64,000 nt of DNA from Pycnopodia helianthoides (GCA_032158295.1 CM063263.1:11418974-11482973); one strand, 5' to 3'. Counted from the first letter of the stretch, positions 33,601 to 42,790 are shown. Translations and numbers: made by a program. Notes: generated by a model not told the origin, from the sequence alone.

Positions 33601-36600
33601 TTTTTTTTTTCCTTTAGTTTTTATAGGGAATTGGTTTTTTTCCTTTAGTTTTTATAGGGAAAAGACAAGATGAGATTATCAGTTCCAGTTTGCCTGATTT
33701 TGATGGCAATACCAAACAAACCATGCTTTACTATAAGCAGGGCTCAAACTTGGGTGGAAAATCCACAAGACCACTCTGCAAGTTCTCAAACAGCTGTTAA
33801 GACCAAGTCACGCATGGGACATAAGCCGTAGGTCCAATGTATTATGATTTGAAGAACACTTATCGAAGAAGAGTAGGTGTTTCTGGTTCACATAGCAAGC
33901 ACCCTTGTTTACAGGTTTCCTCAGGCTTGCGAGCTTCAGTGTTTAAGTTTACTTATGAGGCATCCTTGGTTTCATTACCAGAACTATAATAATAATAATG
34001 AAAACATCTTCCCCTACCAATATGCTACCTTTAAGATCGGCTCCTATTGCAGTCAGTGCTAAAGGTTTCTGAACTCTGGCCTAACTTCAGAACCTTGAGA
34101 TGTTTGATTGAATTATTACTGCACGCAACACATCCAAGAAATTGACAAGAAAGTAGATTCACTACTGAAAATCTTGTGTGGAAATTCGTCGGGAGGATGT
34201 TAAGTTCAGTCAGTGTCGAACGAAAAAAACTAAAGTAATCTTCGCAGGAGTTATTTGAGAATTTGTGTGCATTTGTAACGCAGAGGCATTTTGAAACTTG
34301 CATCCATCTTTGCCTATATATTATTTTCTTAACTTTCTCGAAAATTACAACAATAGAATAAAGAAGTTGTTTATTCTAATAATAACAATAAGATGGTTCT
34401 TATATATAGGGCATATCACCGAGAGGTCCCTATGTGCCAGAGAAAATAAAAGAAGACATTCAATGAAAGCTACAAATTGTTTTGACAAGTATTTTGAAAT
34501 ACAAATACAAATTTTAAGTGTAAACTACTTGTTAACCGGTATCTACGATGTCTACTCGGCCATAAAAAGGTAAAAACTAAAGTATTAAGAGCATCTTAGA
34601 GCTCTTTAATATGTGTTGAGGCCTGATTTTCCATGGAGGCAAATCTAGGAAAATGAGGGTAATGTAACATGACATGTCAAAGGGCACCAAGGCAATGACT
34701 AGGGGCATGGAGGCAATCGGGTCTATCAACGGGGGCACCAGACGATGTAATTTCACAGAATGCCTAGTACCATTATCAATCGCACAATTTTTTAAATAAG
34801 GTATGACCCTATACCTTTAAAGTTAACAACAAATATTGTAATTAATGCCAGCTCTCATAGAAGCCAACATAATTTATTGGTGTGGTAAGAACATTGCGAG
34901 AACAGGGGACCAGTCTCGCTGTAGAGTTTAGAATCTACTGTAATTTACCGAATTTCTATTTTGATGATTTGCCACTTTTGTTGTTCATATTTTTTTGGAG
35001 AAATAGTTAAGGTTCTAGTCCAGTGAGATTTTTCTCTGATTTTTAGAGCGTGAGACCAGGCTTTTTGCTTGTTCTCACCCTTATAGTCTTGCCTTGCTGA
35101 GATGTTGAACAAAGAACCACTCCAACAGCTTTGAAACTCCTTACCTGGTGCATGTTTCCCTCCATCCCACAATGTAGACTGTTTGAAGAGGAGTATCAAT
35201 TCCTACATGTTCCTTCAGTTATTTTCATCTTAAACGTTTTCTTCATGTAGCCCCTTACCAAGAGCGGCTTTTAGCCTTGTTTTAGGGCGAGCTTGCATAA
35301 AAGTAAAAAAATCTATTTAAAAAAAAATTAAAAAATATATATATATATATCTCCCAAGTCCTTGATGGCTACTTTCGCTGAAACCAATGTTTTTTCAATT
35401 CTGCTAATATATTTTTGTAGCACACCTTTAATTGCAGCAGTATGGATATTGTTTTAATGAAATAGTGTTGGACTGATATTGAATTTTGAAAATTTTATAA
35501 ATCCACTTTTGAAGTCGTCATTTCACATTCTCTGTTTCGGTTTTTGTAAACAATGCCGATTGATTTCTGTCTCTCTCTCTCTCTCCATTGATTTTCTACC
35601 CAGGTGAACCATGAAGTACACCAACAATACAAAAAAAAAAAGGTTGACCTTGGTCTCCATGACAACACATCATTGATGTTAGTAAAAGAGTCCATCTCCG
35701 AGTACATCGTCAAGAGGTAAACTCAAGGGATCTCAGATATGTTTTGCCTCGTTGACCCAGAATTGTTACCTTTCACACGTTCATCTCAGCACAAGAACAC
35801 TCTTCGCTTTTATGGTCCCAGTCTTTGGAATAGCATTGACCAATCAATTAAGTCAAAAATCTCTGTGGGCTCTTTTAAGAACTCTTTCAAAGAGTATCTT
35901 ATCTCCCAATATTTAGCATAGTCTTTCCTTTTGGTTTATTTTCCAGATTTGCCTCCTCCAAAGCAGATTTACAGTTTTTTTAGTCGCCACTTATCTCAGT
36001 TTAAGGCTGTCAGATCATTTGTCCCCATCAGATCTTTTGTCTTGTCATAATTAATTAACTTTGGTCATTCTTTCATTAATTAATCATGTCTGTTCTCTTC
36101 TAAAGGCACCCCACTACAAGCCTTGGCTTATTAGAATCGTGCCTCCACAATACAGTATTTTTTTGCATTTATGTTATGTACTGTTCAGAATGAAAAAAAT
36201 AAAAAATAAATGTAATATTGAATTGTGTTTTTTGCTATTCCTAAATTATTTTTAATGCAGGGTTATATACGGCCTTCACCATTGTCGATAAAAACATTTG
36301 AGTCTTTTATTTATCTTGACCTTTGAGTGGAAATATATTTCAAAAAACATAAATTCAACCAAAAAGACATGCAAATATATATTTCTTGCTTTTGATATAA
36401 ACAAGAAATATATTTATGTGGAGGTTATAACTTCCATCAGAGCTTCCATTTTACTTGTGTTTAATCGTCGATCTCATTTGTAAATGACTGGTTTTTCCTG
36501 CAGACGATCGCAGCATACTGATCGAAACGTTGAGGTGTTACTCACAGATTTGTCTCAGAAGAATATTACAGTAAAGGCTTTTGTGATATGCCATAATCCA

Positions 36601-38375
36601 GTGCTCTGATTGAGGGAACGGAAAAGTTAAAAATAAAGAGAAACTCACTTTTTTATAAAAATTCCCCCCTTTTTTTCCTTCTAGATTTGAGAAGCTTGAA
36701 GCTTCCTTCGAGGCAAGTCAAGAAAGTGCTCAGACGAACAGAAACCAGCGATCCTGATCATAACGACCACGGCTCAAGAGTATCACAGATTAAGAAACAC
36801 TCTTACGCCACAGTTGCAAAGGTTGGTTTAACACACTGTTGAGTGTAAACCCTTTTTCCCTTTTTTTTTGTGTTATGATGTATCGCCTTACTCACAAGGC
36901 CAGACGGCCACTTCAAGGTGAGGGCTACACTTCACTGTGTTTCTTGTTCTTCACACGTGCATGTTTAATCTAATCGAAGATGGCAGCCAATGCAAGGGGT
37001 CTATTGCTAGTTGAGCAGACTTGGTTGTATCGGTTACTCTCAAATATAGTGACCAGTTGTTGTCATGGGTGACCTGTTGAAAGTAAAATGATGTTCTGTT
37101 GTCTATAGTACCACTGTTAAGGGAGAATGCTGCTATTCTGTTTTCATCTTTCTCTTTATCCAGGCATCTAAATCCAGACGACATCGCCAACAGGCTGCGG
37201 AATCACTCCCTAAAGAGACTCCTACCAAGTCAAAGTCCAAAAAGAGCAAGCCTAAGCGTGGCGGCCTGCGTAAATACACCATTACGAACACGGCCATAGA
37301 GCTCTCTGAAGACTCATCAAACGGCTCATGGAGTCCCAGGAGGAGCAAGAAACACAAAGCCTCACCCAAAGTAGTGAAAGCCTCCCCTGAGGGTCTGACA
37401 AGAAAGGAGGAATACTCCGTTCCAGACGAAGAAGCCATGTTGTCTGAACGGACGGACGATTTGGAGGGGACCGAGGAAGCTCTTCAACAAGATTTTATTT
37501 ATTTTCCAAATCCCTCAAAAGTACATGACCTCATAGCCAGACCGGAAGAGGAAAATGAAGCCCAGCTTGAGGGGTCCGTGTCAGTAAAATCAGATGATGA
37601 TGTTGAGGCAGATGTAGCACAGGGTGTGACAAATATAAAGACTCTCTCCAGCTCAAACGAAGTATGTGCAGCAAGCAAGGACCAAACATTTTCACCAACC
37701 CCCAAGAAGGGTACCGCTAAGAAGTCTAAAAGCTCTGAATCTCCGGATGTTTCAAACCTTGAATGTGTCAGGACAAGAAAGGACTCTACGTCAGTGAGTC
37801 CAGAGAAAACTGTAACGGGAGTAGCCCTAAGGAAAAGTAAGGAGTCTGAAAAGAGCAAGACAGAAGGATCAGAACGAGGACGACCAAGTCGGCGTCAAAC
37901 CAAAAACTCACCCCTGGAAATCACTCCCACAAAAACTAAGGTTGATAAGAAAGAAAGGTCAAAACGAGGAGGACCAAGTCAGCGTCAAACCAGAAGTTCA
38001 TCCCCAGAAATCACTCCCACAAAAATGAAGAATGTTCAAAAAGAAAGGTCCAAACGAGGAGGACCAAGCCAGCGTCAAACCAGAAGTTCATCCCTGGAAA
38101 TTACTCCCACAAAAACAAATGCTGTTCAAACAGAAAGATCCAAACGAGGAAGGGCAAGAAAAGAAACTTTAGCAACCACTCCTGAGGAGAGTAACAGATC
38201 TCCTGAGGACACTCCAAAGAAGAAACAAAAAACTGCTGACAAAAATAACCCAAGAGGAAGTGAAAGTTCAAAAGTTTCTGAAGGTTGTGATCTTGCGGTG
38301 CAAGGGAGTAAGACAAAACTGAAGGTTCGTGGAGGTAGAACTGGAGCCAGAACAAGGGGCTCCAAGAGGAGATAA
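21525..38375 (+). CDS. SNAPC1: snRNA-activating protein complex subunit 1 (SNAP43), nine exons
   Basis: Subunit of the nuclear SNAPc complex, which binds the proximal sequence element of snRNA promoters and serves RNA polymerases II and III. Exons: 21525-21666, 22727-22757, 23399-23527, 24011-24151, 24496-24612, 35604-35716, 36504-36570, 36685-36821, 37164-38375. Family landmarks: [42 protein letters not shown] and ASKSRRHRQ, all close to the vertebrate protein. Exons 1 and 8 each need one extra base in a homopolymer run; with both, the sum is 697 codons. At about 696 residues it is nearly twice the human length (about 370), owing to a long basic Ser/Lys tail in exon 9. Intron 5 is 11 kb and hosts an antisense C1q gene. 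Confidence 0.88.
22257..22598. mobile_element. Family 2 short element, copy 1
   Basis: Begins TTAA plus aggccctgtacactattggt and ends tcctgtataataccttcaaa. Core gctatcgtttctgagaaatt and tttatcgcgcgcgataa are shared with copies at 28616 and 39224. The right TTAA is mutated to ttcaa. Confidence 0.7.
22727..22757 (+). CDS. SNAPC1: SNAPC1 exon 2
   Basis: A 31-bp exon between ttctacag and gtgagt. It completes a Tyr codon and reads [10 protein letters not shown], phase 0 out. It fits between FSFIH and TMYEAF in the family alignment. Confidence 0.7.
22963..23355 (+). mobile_element. TTAA-flanked TIR element, family 1, copy A
   Basis: TTAA, then aggaacattacagaattggt, about 385 bp, then accaattctgtaatgttcct and TTAA. 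Perfect-looking TIRs with TTAA flanks suggest a non-autonomous piggyBac-like element. It ends 43 bp before SNAPC1 exon 3 and may supply part of its acceptor region. Confidence 0.8.
23399..23527 (+). CDS. SNAPC1: SNAPC1 exon 3, conserved core
   Basis: Forty-three codons, phase 0 at both ends, between attttag and gtatgt. [20 protein letters not shown] is the most conserved block of the family. Confidence 0.92.
23637..23764. repeat. 33-bp minisatellite, about four units, in SNAPC1 intron 3
   Basis: Units of gagtcacaagtcacacaggt plus caagcc(t/c)gagtgt; the third is shortened. The array is 110 bp past the exon 3 donor and is not coding in the SNAPC1 frame. Confidence 0.8.
24011..24151 (+). CDS. 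SNAPC1: SNAPC1 exon 4
   Basis: Forty-seven codons, phase 0, between caatgcag and gtaagt. [20 protein letters not shown] then [13 protein letters not shown] align with the KDWDEVLKF and RAFHFTAMPK regions of vertebrate SNAPC1. Confidence 0.92.
24496..24612 (+). CDS. SNAPC1: SNAPC1 exon 5
   Basis: Thirty-nine codons, phase 0, between ttttcag and gtaaca. Reads [20 protein letters not shown] and ends SFDDGTLE. Confidence 0.82.
24613..24795. other. Start of SNAPC1 intron 5
   Basis: Intronic sequence up to the TIR element at 24796, no feature seen. Intron 5 runs 24613-35603 and contains the antisense C1q gene and many repeats. Confidence 0.5.
24796..25129. mobile_element. About 334-bp TIR element, TAGACCATGTGACC family, copy 1
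   Basis: The left end tagaccatgtgacctttgtt mirrors the right end acaggtcacatggtcta. The internal cagtgcaatctccataaaac and cttccattgagctgtgtaca recur in the copy at 44924-45246. No coding capacity. Confidence 0.75.
25130..26627. other. SNAPC1 intron 5, 3' flank of the antisense C1q gene
   Basis: No gene. A tRNA-like SINE remnant with cttggattcgaacccacact lies at about 25757-25900. I saw no clear poly(A) signal for the C1q gene here. Confidence 0.45.
26628..27315 (-). CDS. C1q gene, exon with collagen repeats and C1q domain
   Basis: The acceptor ttttttacag lies just 5' (minus strand). The first triplets are in one frame ([19 protein letters not shown]); after the G5 run at 27264-27260 the Gly-X-Y pattern continues in the next frame ([18 protein letters not shown]). 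An internal Met at 27239 heads a 203-residue frame covering the remaining collagen and the whole C1q domain. Confidence 0.85.
26628..28003 (-). CDS. Collagen-like C1q-domain secreted protein (two coding exons)
   Basis: Exons on the minus strand: 28003-27769 (start, signal region, first Gly-X-Y repeats; the exon probably begins at 28026 in the leader) and 27315-26628 (collagen stretch, C1q domain, stop). The intron is phase 1 and the join reads GMPG-NHGNNG, keeping the triplet. The N-terminal [20 protein letters not shown] looks like a signal peptide. The Gly-X-Y part would trimerise, and the C1q globular head spans IAFSVASS to SGWLVFED with family landmarks [16 protein letters not shown] and GDRVWLQL. 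Such proteins are secreted pattern-recognition lectins in invertebrates; ligand unknown. One base is missing in a G run at 27260-27264, so the literal frame stops early. With it restored the length is 307 residues. Confidence 0.85.
27769..28026 (-). CDS. C1q gene, first coding exon (signal peptide, start of collagen)
   Basis: Acceptor gttattccag, 23 bp of leader, ATG at 28003, then [16 protein letters not shown] (hydrophobic core), a short Ser/Gln stretch, [20 protein letters not shown] and further triplets to donor gtaatc, phase 1. The upstream in-frame ATG at 28042 lies in the intron side of the acceptor, so 28003 is preferred. The Cys residues before the repeats may bridge chains. Confidence 0.75.
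28131..28390 (+). mobile_element. SINE type A, 5'-truncated copy
   Basis: Shares ggtgacagttgatttgggtc, caggagtaggtggcaacgtg and gggaaggttgtacattctgc with the copies at 3807 and 60272. The tRNA head is missing. Confidence 0.65.
28616..28969. mobile_element. TTAA-flanked short element, family 2, copy 2
   Basis: TTAA at both ends (28616-28619, 28966-28969). Begins aggccctgtacactattggt and ends taccaatcctgtataatacc. The cgcgcgcgata palindrome at the centre matches copy 1. Confidence 0.75.
28970..33779. other. SNAPC1 intron 5, no gene recognised
   Basis: About 4.8 kb upstream of the antisense C1q gene, presumably holding its promoter and untranslated exon. A TATA-like tataaagacc on the minus strand near 31080 is a candidate only. 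A direct duplication of about 32 bp (tttcctttagtttttatagg) sits at 33604-33661. Several T and A runs. Confidence 0.4.
33780..33999 (+). mobile_element. SINE type B, copy 2 (5'-truncated)
   Basis: Shares tgtttctggttcacatagca and agcacccttgtttacaggtt with 8652-8945, and ends in ataataataatg after a cattaccagaactat motif. Confidence 0.6.
34000..35603. other. SNAPC1 intron 5, 3' end
   Basis: No gene. An (AT)n run lies at about 35336-35351 and a (CT)n run at about 35571-35585. The latter sits in the polypyrimidine region before exon 6. Confidence 0.45.
35604..35716 (+). CDS. SNAPC1: SNAPC1 exon 6
   Basis: Phase 0 start after ctacccag, phase 2 end before gtaaac. Reads [20 protein letters not shown] then [16 protein letters not shown], echoing the HDHYQNMK and SLIKDDFFDNI stretches of vertebrate SNAPC1. 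An 11-A run (35631-35641) lies inside it; its literal length keeps the frame open. Confidence 0.78.
35740..35921 (+). mobile_element. LINE remnant (C-terminal end of reverse transcriptase ORF)
   Basis: Reads [20 protein letters not shown] followed by [20 protein letters not shown]. The R(F/Y)xGPxLWNSLP...SFKxxLK pattern is the familiar tail of CR1/L2-type non-LTR retrotransposon polymerases. Only the 3' end survives, 24 bp after the exon 6 donor. Dead copy. Confidence 0.7.
35922..36503. other. SNAPC1 intron 6 remainder
   Basis: AT-rich sequence, no gene. It may include the 3' untranslated part of the LINE remnant. Confidence 0.4.
36504..36570 (+). CDS. SNAPC1: SNAPC1 exon 7
   Basis: Enters phase 2 after ttcctgcag and reads [20 protein letters not shown] before gtaaag, phase 0. 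Chosen because it is the only open stretch with splice sites in matching phase here; family similarity is weak. Confidence 0.55.
36685..36821 (+). CDS. SNAPC1: SNAPC1 exon 8, start uncertain
   Basis: The end is firm: [16 protein letters not shown] before gttggt, phase 0, fits the KIKSKAF block before ASKSRRHRQ. The canonical acceptor (cttctag) would give ATT TGA, a stop, in the phase set by exon 7. One more T in the TTT run at 36686-36688 would give [14 protein letters not shown]. Otherwise a weaker acceptor at 36700-36701 (start 36702, LPSRQVKK) would work. Confidence 0.65.
36885..36940 (-). mobile_element. SINE type A fragment
   Basis: ccagacggccacttcaaggt plus gagggctacacttcac matches the 60.3-kb type A SINE. 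Only about 55 bp remain. Confidence 0.5.
37164..38375 (+). CDS. SNAPC1: SNAPC1 exon 9: conserved ASKSRRHRQ motif and long basic tail
   Basis: Phase 0 start after ttatccag; TAA at 38373. Begins [10 protein letters not shown], identical to the vertebrate motif for nine residues, then about 390 residues rich in K, R, S, E and T with no globular domain visible. From 37863 a 30-residue unit repeats three and a half times (starts at 37863, 37953, 38043, 38133). Unit 1 has an AT-hook-like RGRPSRR; the later ones have KRGGPSQRQ. Bipartite nuclear-localisation-like clusters ([13 protein letters not shown]) are present. Confidence 0.88.
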   Translation, partial: ASKSRRHRQQAAESLPKETPTKSKSKKSKPKRGGLRKYTITNTAIELSEDSSNGSWSPRRSKKHKASPKVVKASPEGLTRKEEYSVPDEEAMLSERTDDLEGTEEALQQDFIYFPNPSKVHDLIARPEEENEAQLEGSVSVKSDDDVEADVAQGVTNIKTLSSSNEVCAASKDQTFSPTPKKGTAKKSKSSESPDVSNLECVRTRKDSTSVSPEKTVTGVALRKSKESEKSKTEGSERGRPSRRQTKNSPLEITPTKTKVDKKERSKRGGPSQRQTRSSSPEITPTKMKNVQKERSKRGGPSQRQTRSSSLEITPTKTNAVQTERSKRGRARKETLATTPEESNRSPEDTPKKKQKTADKNNPRGSESSKVSEGCDLAVQGSKTKLKVRGGRTGARTRGSKRR

Positions 38376-39015
38376 ATTGTGATTTCCATATGTCAAAGGT
38401 CATCACCTTTGACTCTTTGACCTCTCTATAACTTGACCTGCCACTTGATGCGTGTGCCACAGTACAGTTTTTGGCTCACAAAAAGATGGTTTTTAAGGTA
38501 TTAAAATTTAAAGTATTGTTTTGGTCCCCGAAAAGGGTGAGTAAAATTTCATTTAAAAAAAAATAATAATCAGACAAGAAAATAATATAGTTGACAATTA
38601 ATACTGTTATCACTTCTGTGTTGTTTTTTTTATAGTTCATTTAAAAATTTCAGGAAAACATTTTTTTTAAGATATTCAAATTTACAGTGCTGTTTTTGTT
38701 TCCCGAAAAAAAGGGTTATACAATACTTGACTATCAGAGAAGAGCATAACTGTAAATGGGAGAACTTTGAACTCTAGTTGGCAGCAAACATACCAGGGAA
38801 AATTCCATTGATTGCATAGTTCTATGCATGCACACATTGCCAAGGACAATGGATTTACCTGGATTTACCCCCGGTTACCTCACATTGATGGATTTATTTT
38901 TCTTGTGAAAATACTGTGACGTTTTTTTTGCTGTTTTCTCAACAAGGGTAGAACACTGTATTCAGCAGAAACGTTCACATGTGACTTTTATTGTATCTTT
39001 CTTGGTGATTTTGTC

Positions 39016-39021
39016 AATAAA
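39016..39021 (+). promoter_or_regulatory. SNAPC1: Candidate SNAPC1 poly(A) signal
   Basis: AATAAA 640 bp after the stop. No earlier canonical hexamer was noticed in the 3' flank. Confidence 0.35.
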
Positions 39022-39129
39022 TCCACATTACATTGGGAAAAAAAACAATCTGTGACTCTGCCTTTAAACAATATTTCAGCTCCCTGGGGAGTATACAGCC
39101 TGTGCTGCCAAGTATGAAGCACACCAAGC

Positions 39130-39610
39130 TAATTTAATCACAAGAACCATCTCTGCCCTCACAGGTACCCATCCTGGGTGGAGAGAAGCAATTATAGTTA
39201 AGTGTCTTGCTCAAGGACACGTGTTAAAGGCCCTGTACACTATTGGTAAGATCGAAAAACACAATGTTCACAGATTCACACATAACTTACATGATTTAAA
39301 GTAAGTAATAGTAGAAAGGGTTCCTTAAAATATTTCTGCCTAAAATGCTATCGTTTCTGAGAAACGGGTAAAATAATAGTAATTAATAAAAACAGAAAAC
39401 ACATAAGATCTCTTTTCACTATTTTCTCGTGACCTCGATGACCAATTGAGCTCAAACTTTCACAGGTTTGTTTGTTCATGCATATGTTTAATCACACAAA
39501 ACGTGGACACTGATTTTGAGCTGTTACCAAAAGTGTACAATACCTTTAAGACTGGTATTCGAACCCACAGTACACTAGTATGGTGCACTAAACCCCCTGG
39601 TCATGACGAA
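39130..39610 (-). mobile_element. tRNA-like SINE split by a family 2 element
   Basis: The left part ends gttaagtgtcttgctcaagg plus acacgtg; the right part resumes ggtattcgaacccacag. Together they read as a minus-strand tRNA-derived SINE (B box GTTCGAATACC). The TTAA-flanked element at 39224-39549 separates them. Confidence 0.6.
39224..39549. mobile_element. TTAA-flanked short element, family 2, copy 3
   Basis: TTAA, then aggccctgtacactattggt, ending aaaagtgtacaatacct and TTAA. The central cgcgcg palindrome is lost. Inserted in a SINE. Confidence 0.75.
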
Positions 39611-40375
39611 GTATTTTGTATAAAGAAGACAGCAACTTCTGAAGAAATTAAGTTTATTTTGTAATTTTTTTATTTCTGGCGTTGATTTCCTTTCATCCAA
39701 CCCTTATGTTTTTATATTTCACTAGATAATAAACAGGTGAAGCAAAACATCAGGACCAATTTATGCTGTGGAAAAAAATGTTTCATTTGTTTTTCTTTTA
39801 GATTCTATATATAATTTAGAATGCTAAAACAGCCTATTACTCATAAAGAGAAACAGTGATATCTAAAGAAATCCACAGTTGGTTCCAATCCAACTGTTAA
39901 TTTTACTGTTTTAGCTGTTCCCAAATATATCTTTTTATTATACATTTTCAATCGCTGCATCCTCTCCCAATGTTTATCTGTAGCCATTTTACTACCTCCC
40001 CTTTTTTTCCTTACCCCTCCCCCAATCTGTGCCCTACCCTTCCACTGACGTCATTTTTATTATAGATATCTATAATGTACATTTGTGTCTCATGCATATT
40101 CATAGTTCATGTCAATCAGCCAGGCCAGCTAGTTTTGTCTTGCCGACTGGGGGCGGGCAGCACAAGTAGGTCAACTCAGGTCCTCTCGAACGTCAATCAA
40201 CGTATGCGACGGGTATCCCGTTGTCTGCGTCTATTTATTTGCGTTTAATTCTGGATCGGGTACCCTGCTTTATTCATGAACACAAAAAGCGACCTCTCTT
40301 TTATGCGCTGCGTGTGCACAATGTCAATAGTCTGACTCCCGACTCATCCGGCTCTCTGTCTGCAAAATGCCTATC
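39611..40375. other. Intergenic region between SNAPC1 and the ZMYND11-like gene
   Basis: Tandem genes on the same strand. The last 400 bp contain catgcatattcatagttcat, gtcaatcagccaggcc and other GC-richer stretches fitting a promoter, but no firm core element. Confidence 0.4.
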
Positions 40376-40438
40376 CGACTGACACCAGTCTACATAAAAC
40401 CGCAGCTGCTGTCAGTTTGTTGTGGTGAGAACGCAAGG
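40376..40438 (+). promoter_or_regulatory. Probable untranslated first exon of the ZMYND11-like gene
   Basis: gtttgttgtggtgagaacgc ends in a strong donor, aag then gtaagaat, at 40439. It lies 5.5 kb before the ATG exon, which has its own acceptor. The 5' border is a guess. Confidence 0.35.
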
Positions 40439-41636
40439 TAAGAATATTTTAAATCGGGTAAAAAATAACTTTATCAATTAGTTATTGAATTAATTTATGT
40501 GCGTCTTATGTATCATATAAGTCGAATGTCATCTGTTGTGTTTAAATGATGTGTAATGTGTGGTTGGTGTGATTTACTTTGGTTGTTTGGTGGGCACAAT
40601 TGTAGGAAATGATTTTGCCTTGCTGGTTAAATGTGTACAATCAATAGGGTCGTCACTCATGGCATGCGTAACTCAGATAGGAGTATAAAACAGTTGATAT
40701 TTTGACCAGCTAGGGTAAAAAAATCATCCTAATGCTATTTTGCCGCACCGCAGTTTCTGACCTTGGTAAAAAGTCTGTATTTGACTGCCACTTTGTCACT
40801 CACTATAGAATAAAATAGTATCTTATTTACTCGATCAAATCAGCAGATTGCTTTTGTTTGAAAAAAGAGTTGGATACGGTAATTTTTCCCGGACTTTTAT
40901 TTCCCTATCCACAAGTTAGATTTAGTTTAGAAGAAAATGAATTAAAAAACACTATCCATTCGCTAATTTGTGTACTAGTTCTATTTATGGGGCCAAGTTT
41001 AGTGGTAAATTTTTTAACAAAAGAAGTTTTTTTGGGTTTTTTTTGAGGGGATGAAAAACATCACGTCATGTCAGCCAGGTGTTCAACATGTTCAAATGCA
41101 GAGTGTGTTGGGTAACAAGCTTGGTAAATTCAGTCATTTCATTTGTTATATACATGTAATTGCACATCAAAGCGGGTGCTATACAATCTGCCAACGAAAC
41201 AGCCTTTTGTAATATTTCACTGTCACTTGTAAAATATCCACCTGTCCACTGCCTAAAATAAAAGGAATTTCTGATTTCATGACTTAAGCTAAACTCCATT
41301 GGAACTGATAAAGGACAGTTTTGACCTAGAATTTGTATTCTGTCGTTGCTAATTATATTAGTCTTGACAATAAAGAAAAATTATATTCAACGAACATTTT
41401 ACTAATCATGATAATTGCAACAGAATGGAATAGTATTGATAAGCAAGTTAAATATTCCTTTTTTTGCCGGAAGAGACACGAAAACTGACTGCTACTTCTT
41501 CACTCATTATGTCAAAAAACATGACCATATTTTGGTTTAAAACAAATAAATGTTGGGTCATGATAAGACAAAGAGGCAGTTCCATGCAGCACCTTTGCCC
41601 GTGCGAAAATTGTAGATCTTGTCTTGGTCAAGTTCC

Positions 41637-42020
41637 TTAAAGGAACATTACAGAATTGGTTTTTGCTAACAAAACAGTTGCTGGCAGTGTAAGCACTTTA
41701 TGTAATCTACCATATACATAAACTGACAAACCTGTACAAGTTTGAGATCGATCGGCCATCTGGGTCACGAGAAAATAGTGAAAAAACGATTACACATTTG
41801 CATGAAATCATATAGGTTCAACAAATGAATAAAACGCTCACTGAGCGATAAACTCCAATCGGAAAATTAGTTTATTCATTTCTCATCAAATATGGCATTT
41901 CAGACAGAAATATTTTGAGGGATGTTTTCTACTATCATCATCATTGGACCGTGTAAGTTTTATGTAAATCTGTGATCAAAAGTATATTTTACAGTTACCA
42001 ATTCTGTAATGTTCCTTTAA
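41637..42020 (-). mobile_element. TTAA-flanked TIR element, family 1, copy B (opposite orientation)
   Basis: TTAA aggaacattacagaattggt ... accaattctgtaatgttcct TTAA. Internal order is inverted relative to copy A (gttgctggcagtgtaagcac near the left end, gaccgtgtaagttttatg near the right). Confidence 0.8.
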
Positions 42021-42679
42021 CCCTAAGAGCTATGACGGACACGTGATAAATTTTGCAAATGTACATTTCCAATGTTTTTTAAAAGGTCAAACAAATTTGC
42101 AAAATTTGAACCTTTCATGTTTGGTAACCCTCGGATCTATGATTGTTCGGAGGATCGAGGATGATGATTATCACAGCTATCTTTCCCTTCCCTAAGCTAC
42201 TAAACAACTGAGAGTTCTTTTAACATCTCTAGAAAATTCTATAGTTTGGAATTTCCACTGTGTTAATGTGATCAGCCCTAAAACTTGCCAAATTAGAACC
42301 TTTCGTTTATGGTAACCCTCTGATCTACGACTGTTGGGAGGATTGAAGGGGTGATTATCTCAGCTAATTTTACTAAGCTGCTGAAATCATGGAGTTCTTT
42401 AGCATCTCTCTTAGAGAAAATTCTACCGCATGGAAGTTCAACTTTGTTCACCTCTATGGTTGTTCACTATGGAAAATAAATAATTTTTCTTCTGCTTTGA
42501 ACACTCAGTTTACACAAACCGCTCTGCTCACAATTGATTTGCTGCATTTCCATATTTTTTGGACAAATGAATTTTAAGTACAGTAACAAACCATACGGCA
42601 CTTGCAAGTTGAATGGCTTCTGAGTTCGGACTGGCACCCCCGGAACAAAGACATTGAGAAGAAGGGAAACCGTCAAAAT

Positions 42680-42790
42680 TAGGGCTACATGTACATAGTT
42701 CAGTTGGTAGAGCACCGGCACGTTAATCCAGACCCCTGGAGGTCACAGGTTCATGTCCCGCTCTAGTCAACTTTACTTTGTTCAACCCCA
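42680..42790 (+). mobile_element. tRNA-derived SINE, type D head
   Basis: catagttcagttggtagagc, cgttaatcc in the anticodon-loop region, then cacaggttcatgtcccgctc as a B box. Followed by tcaactttactttgttcaac, as in the 1.9-kb copy. Not a clean cloverleaf. Confidence 0.6.
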
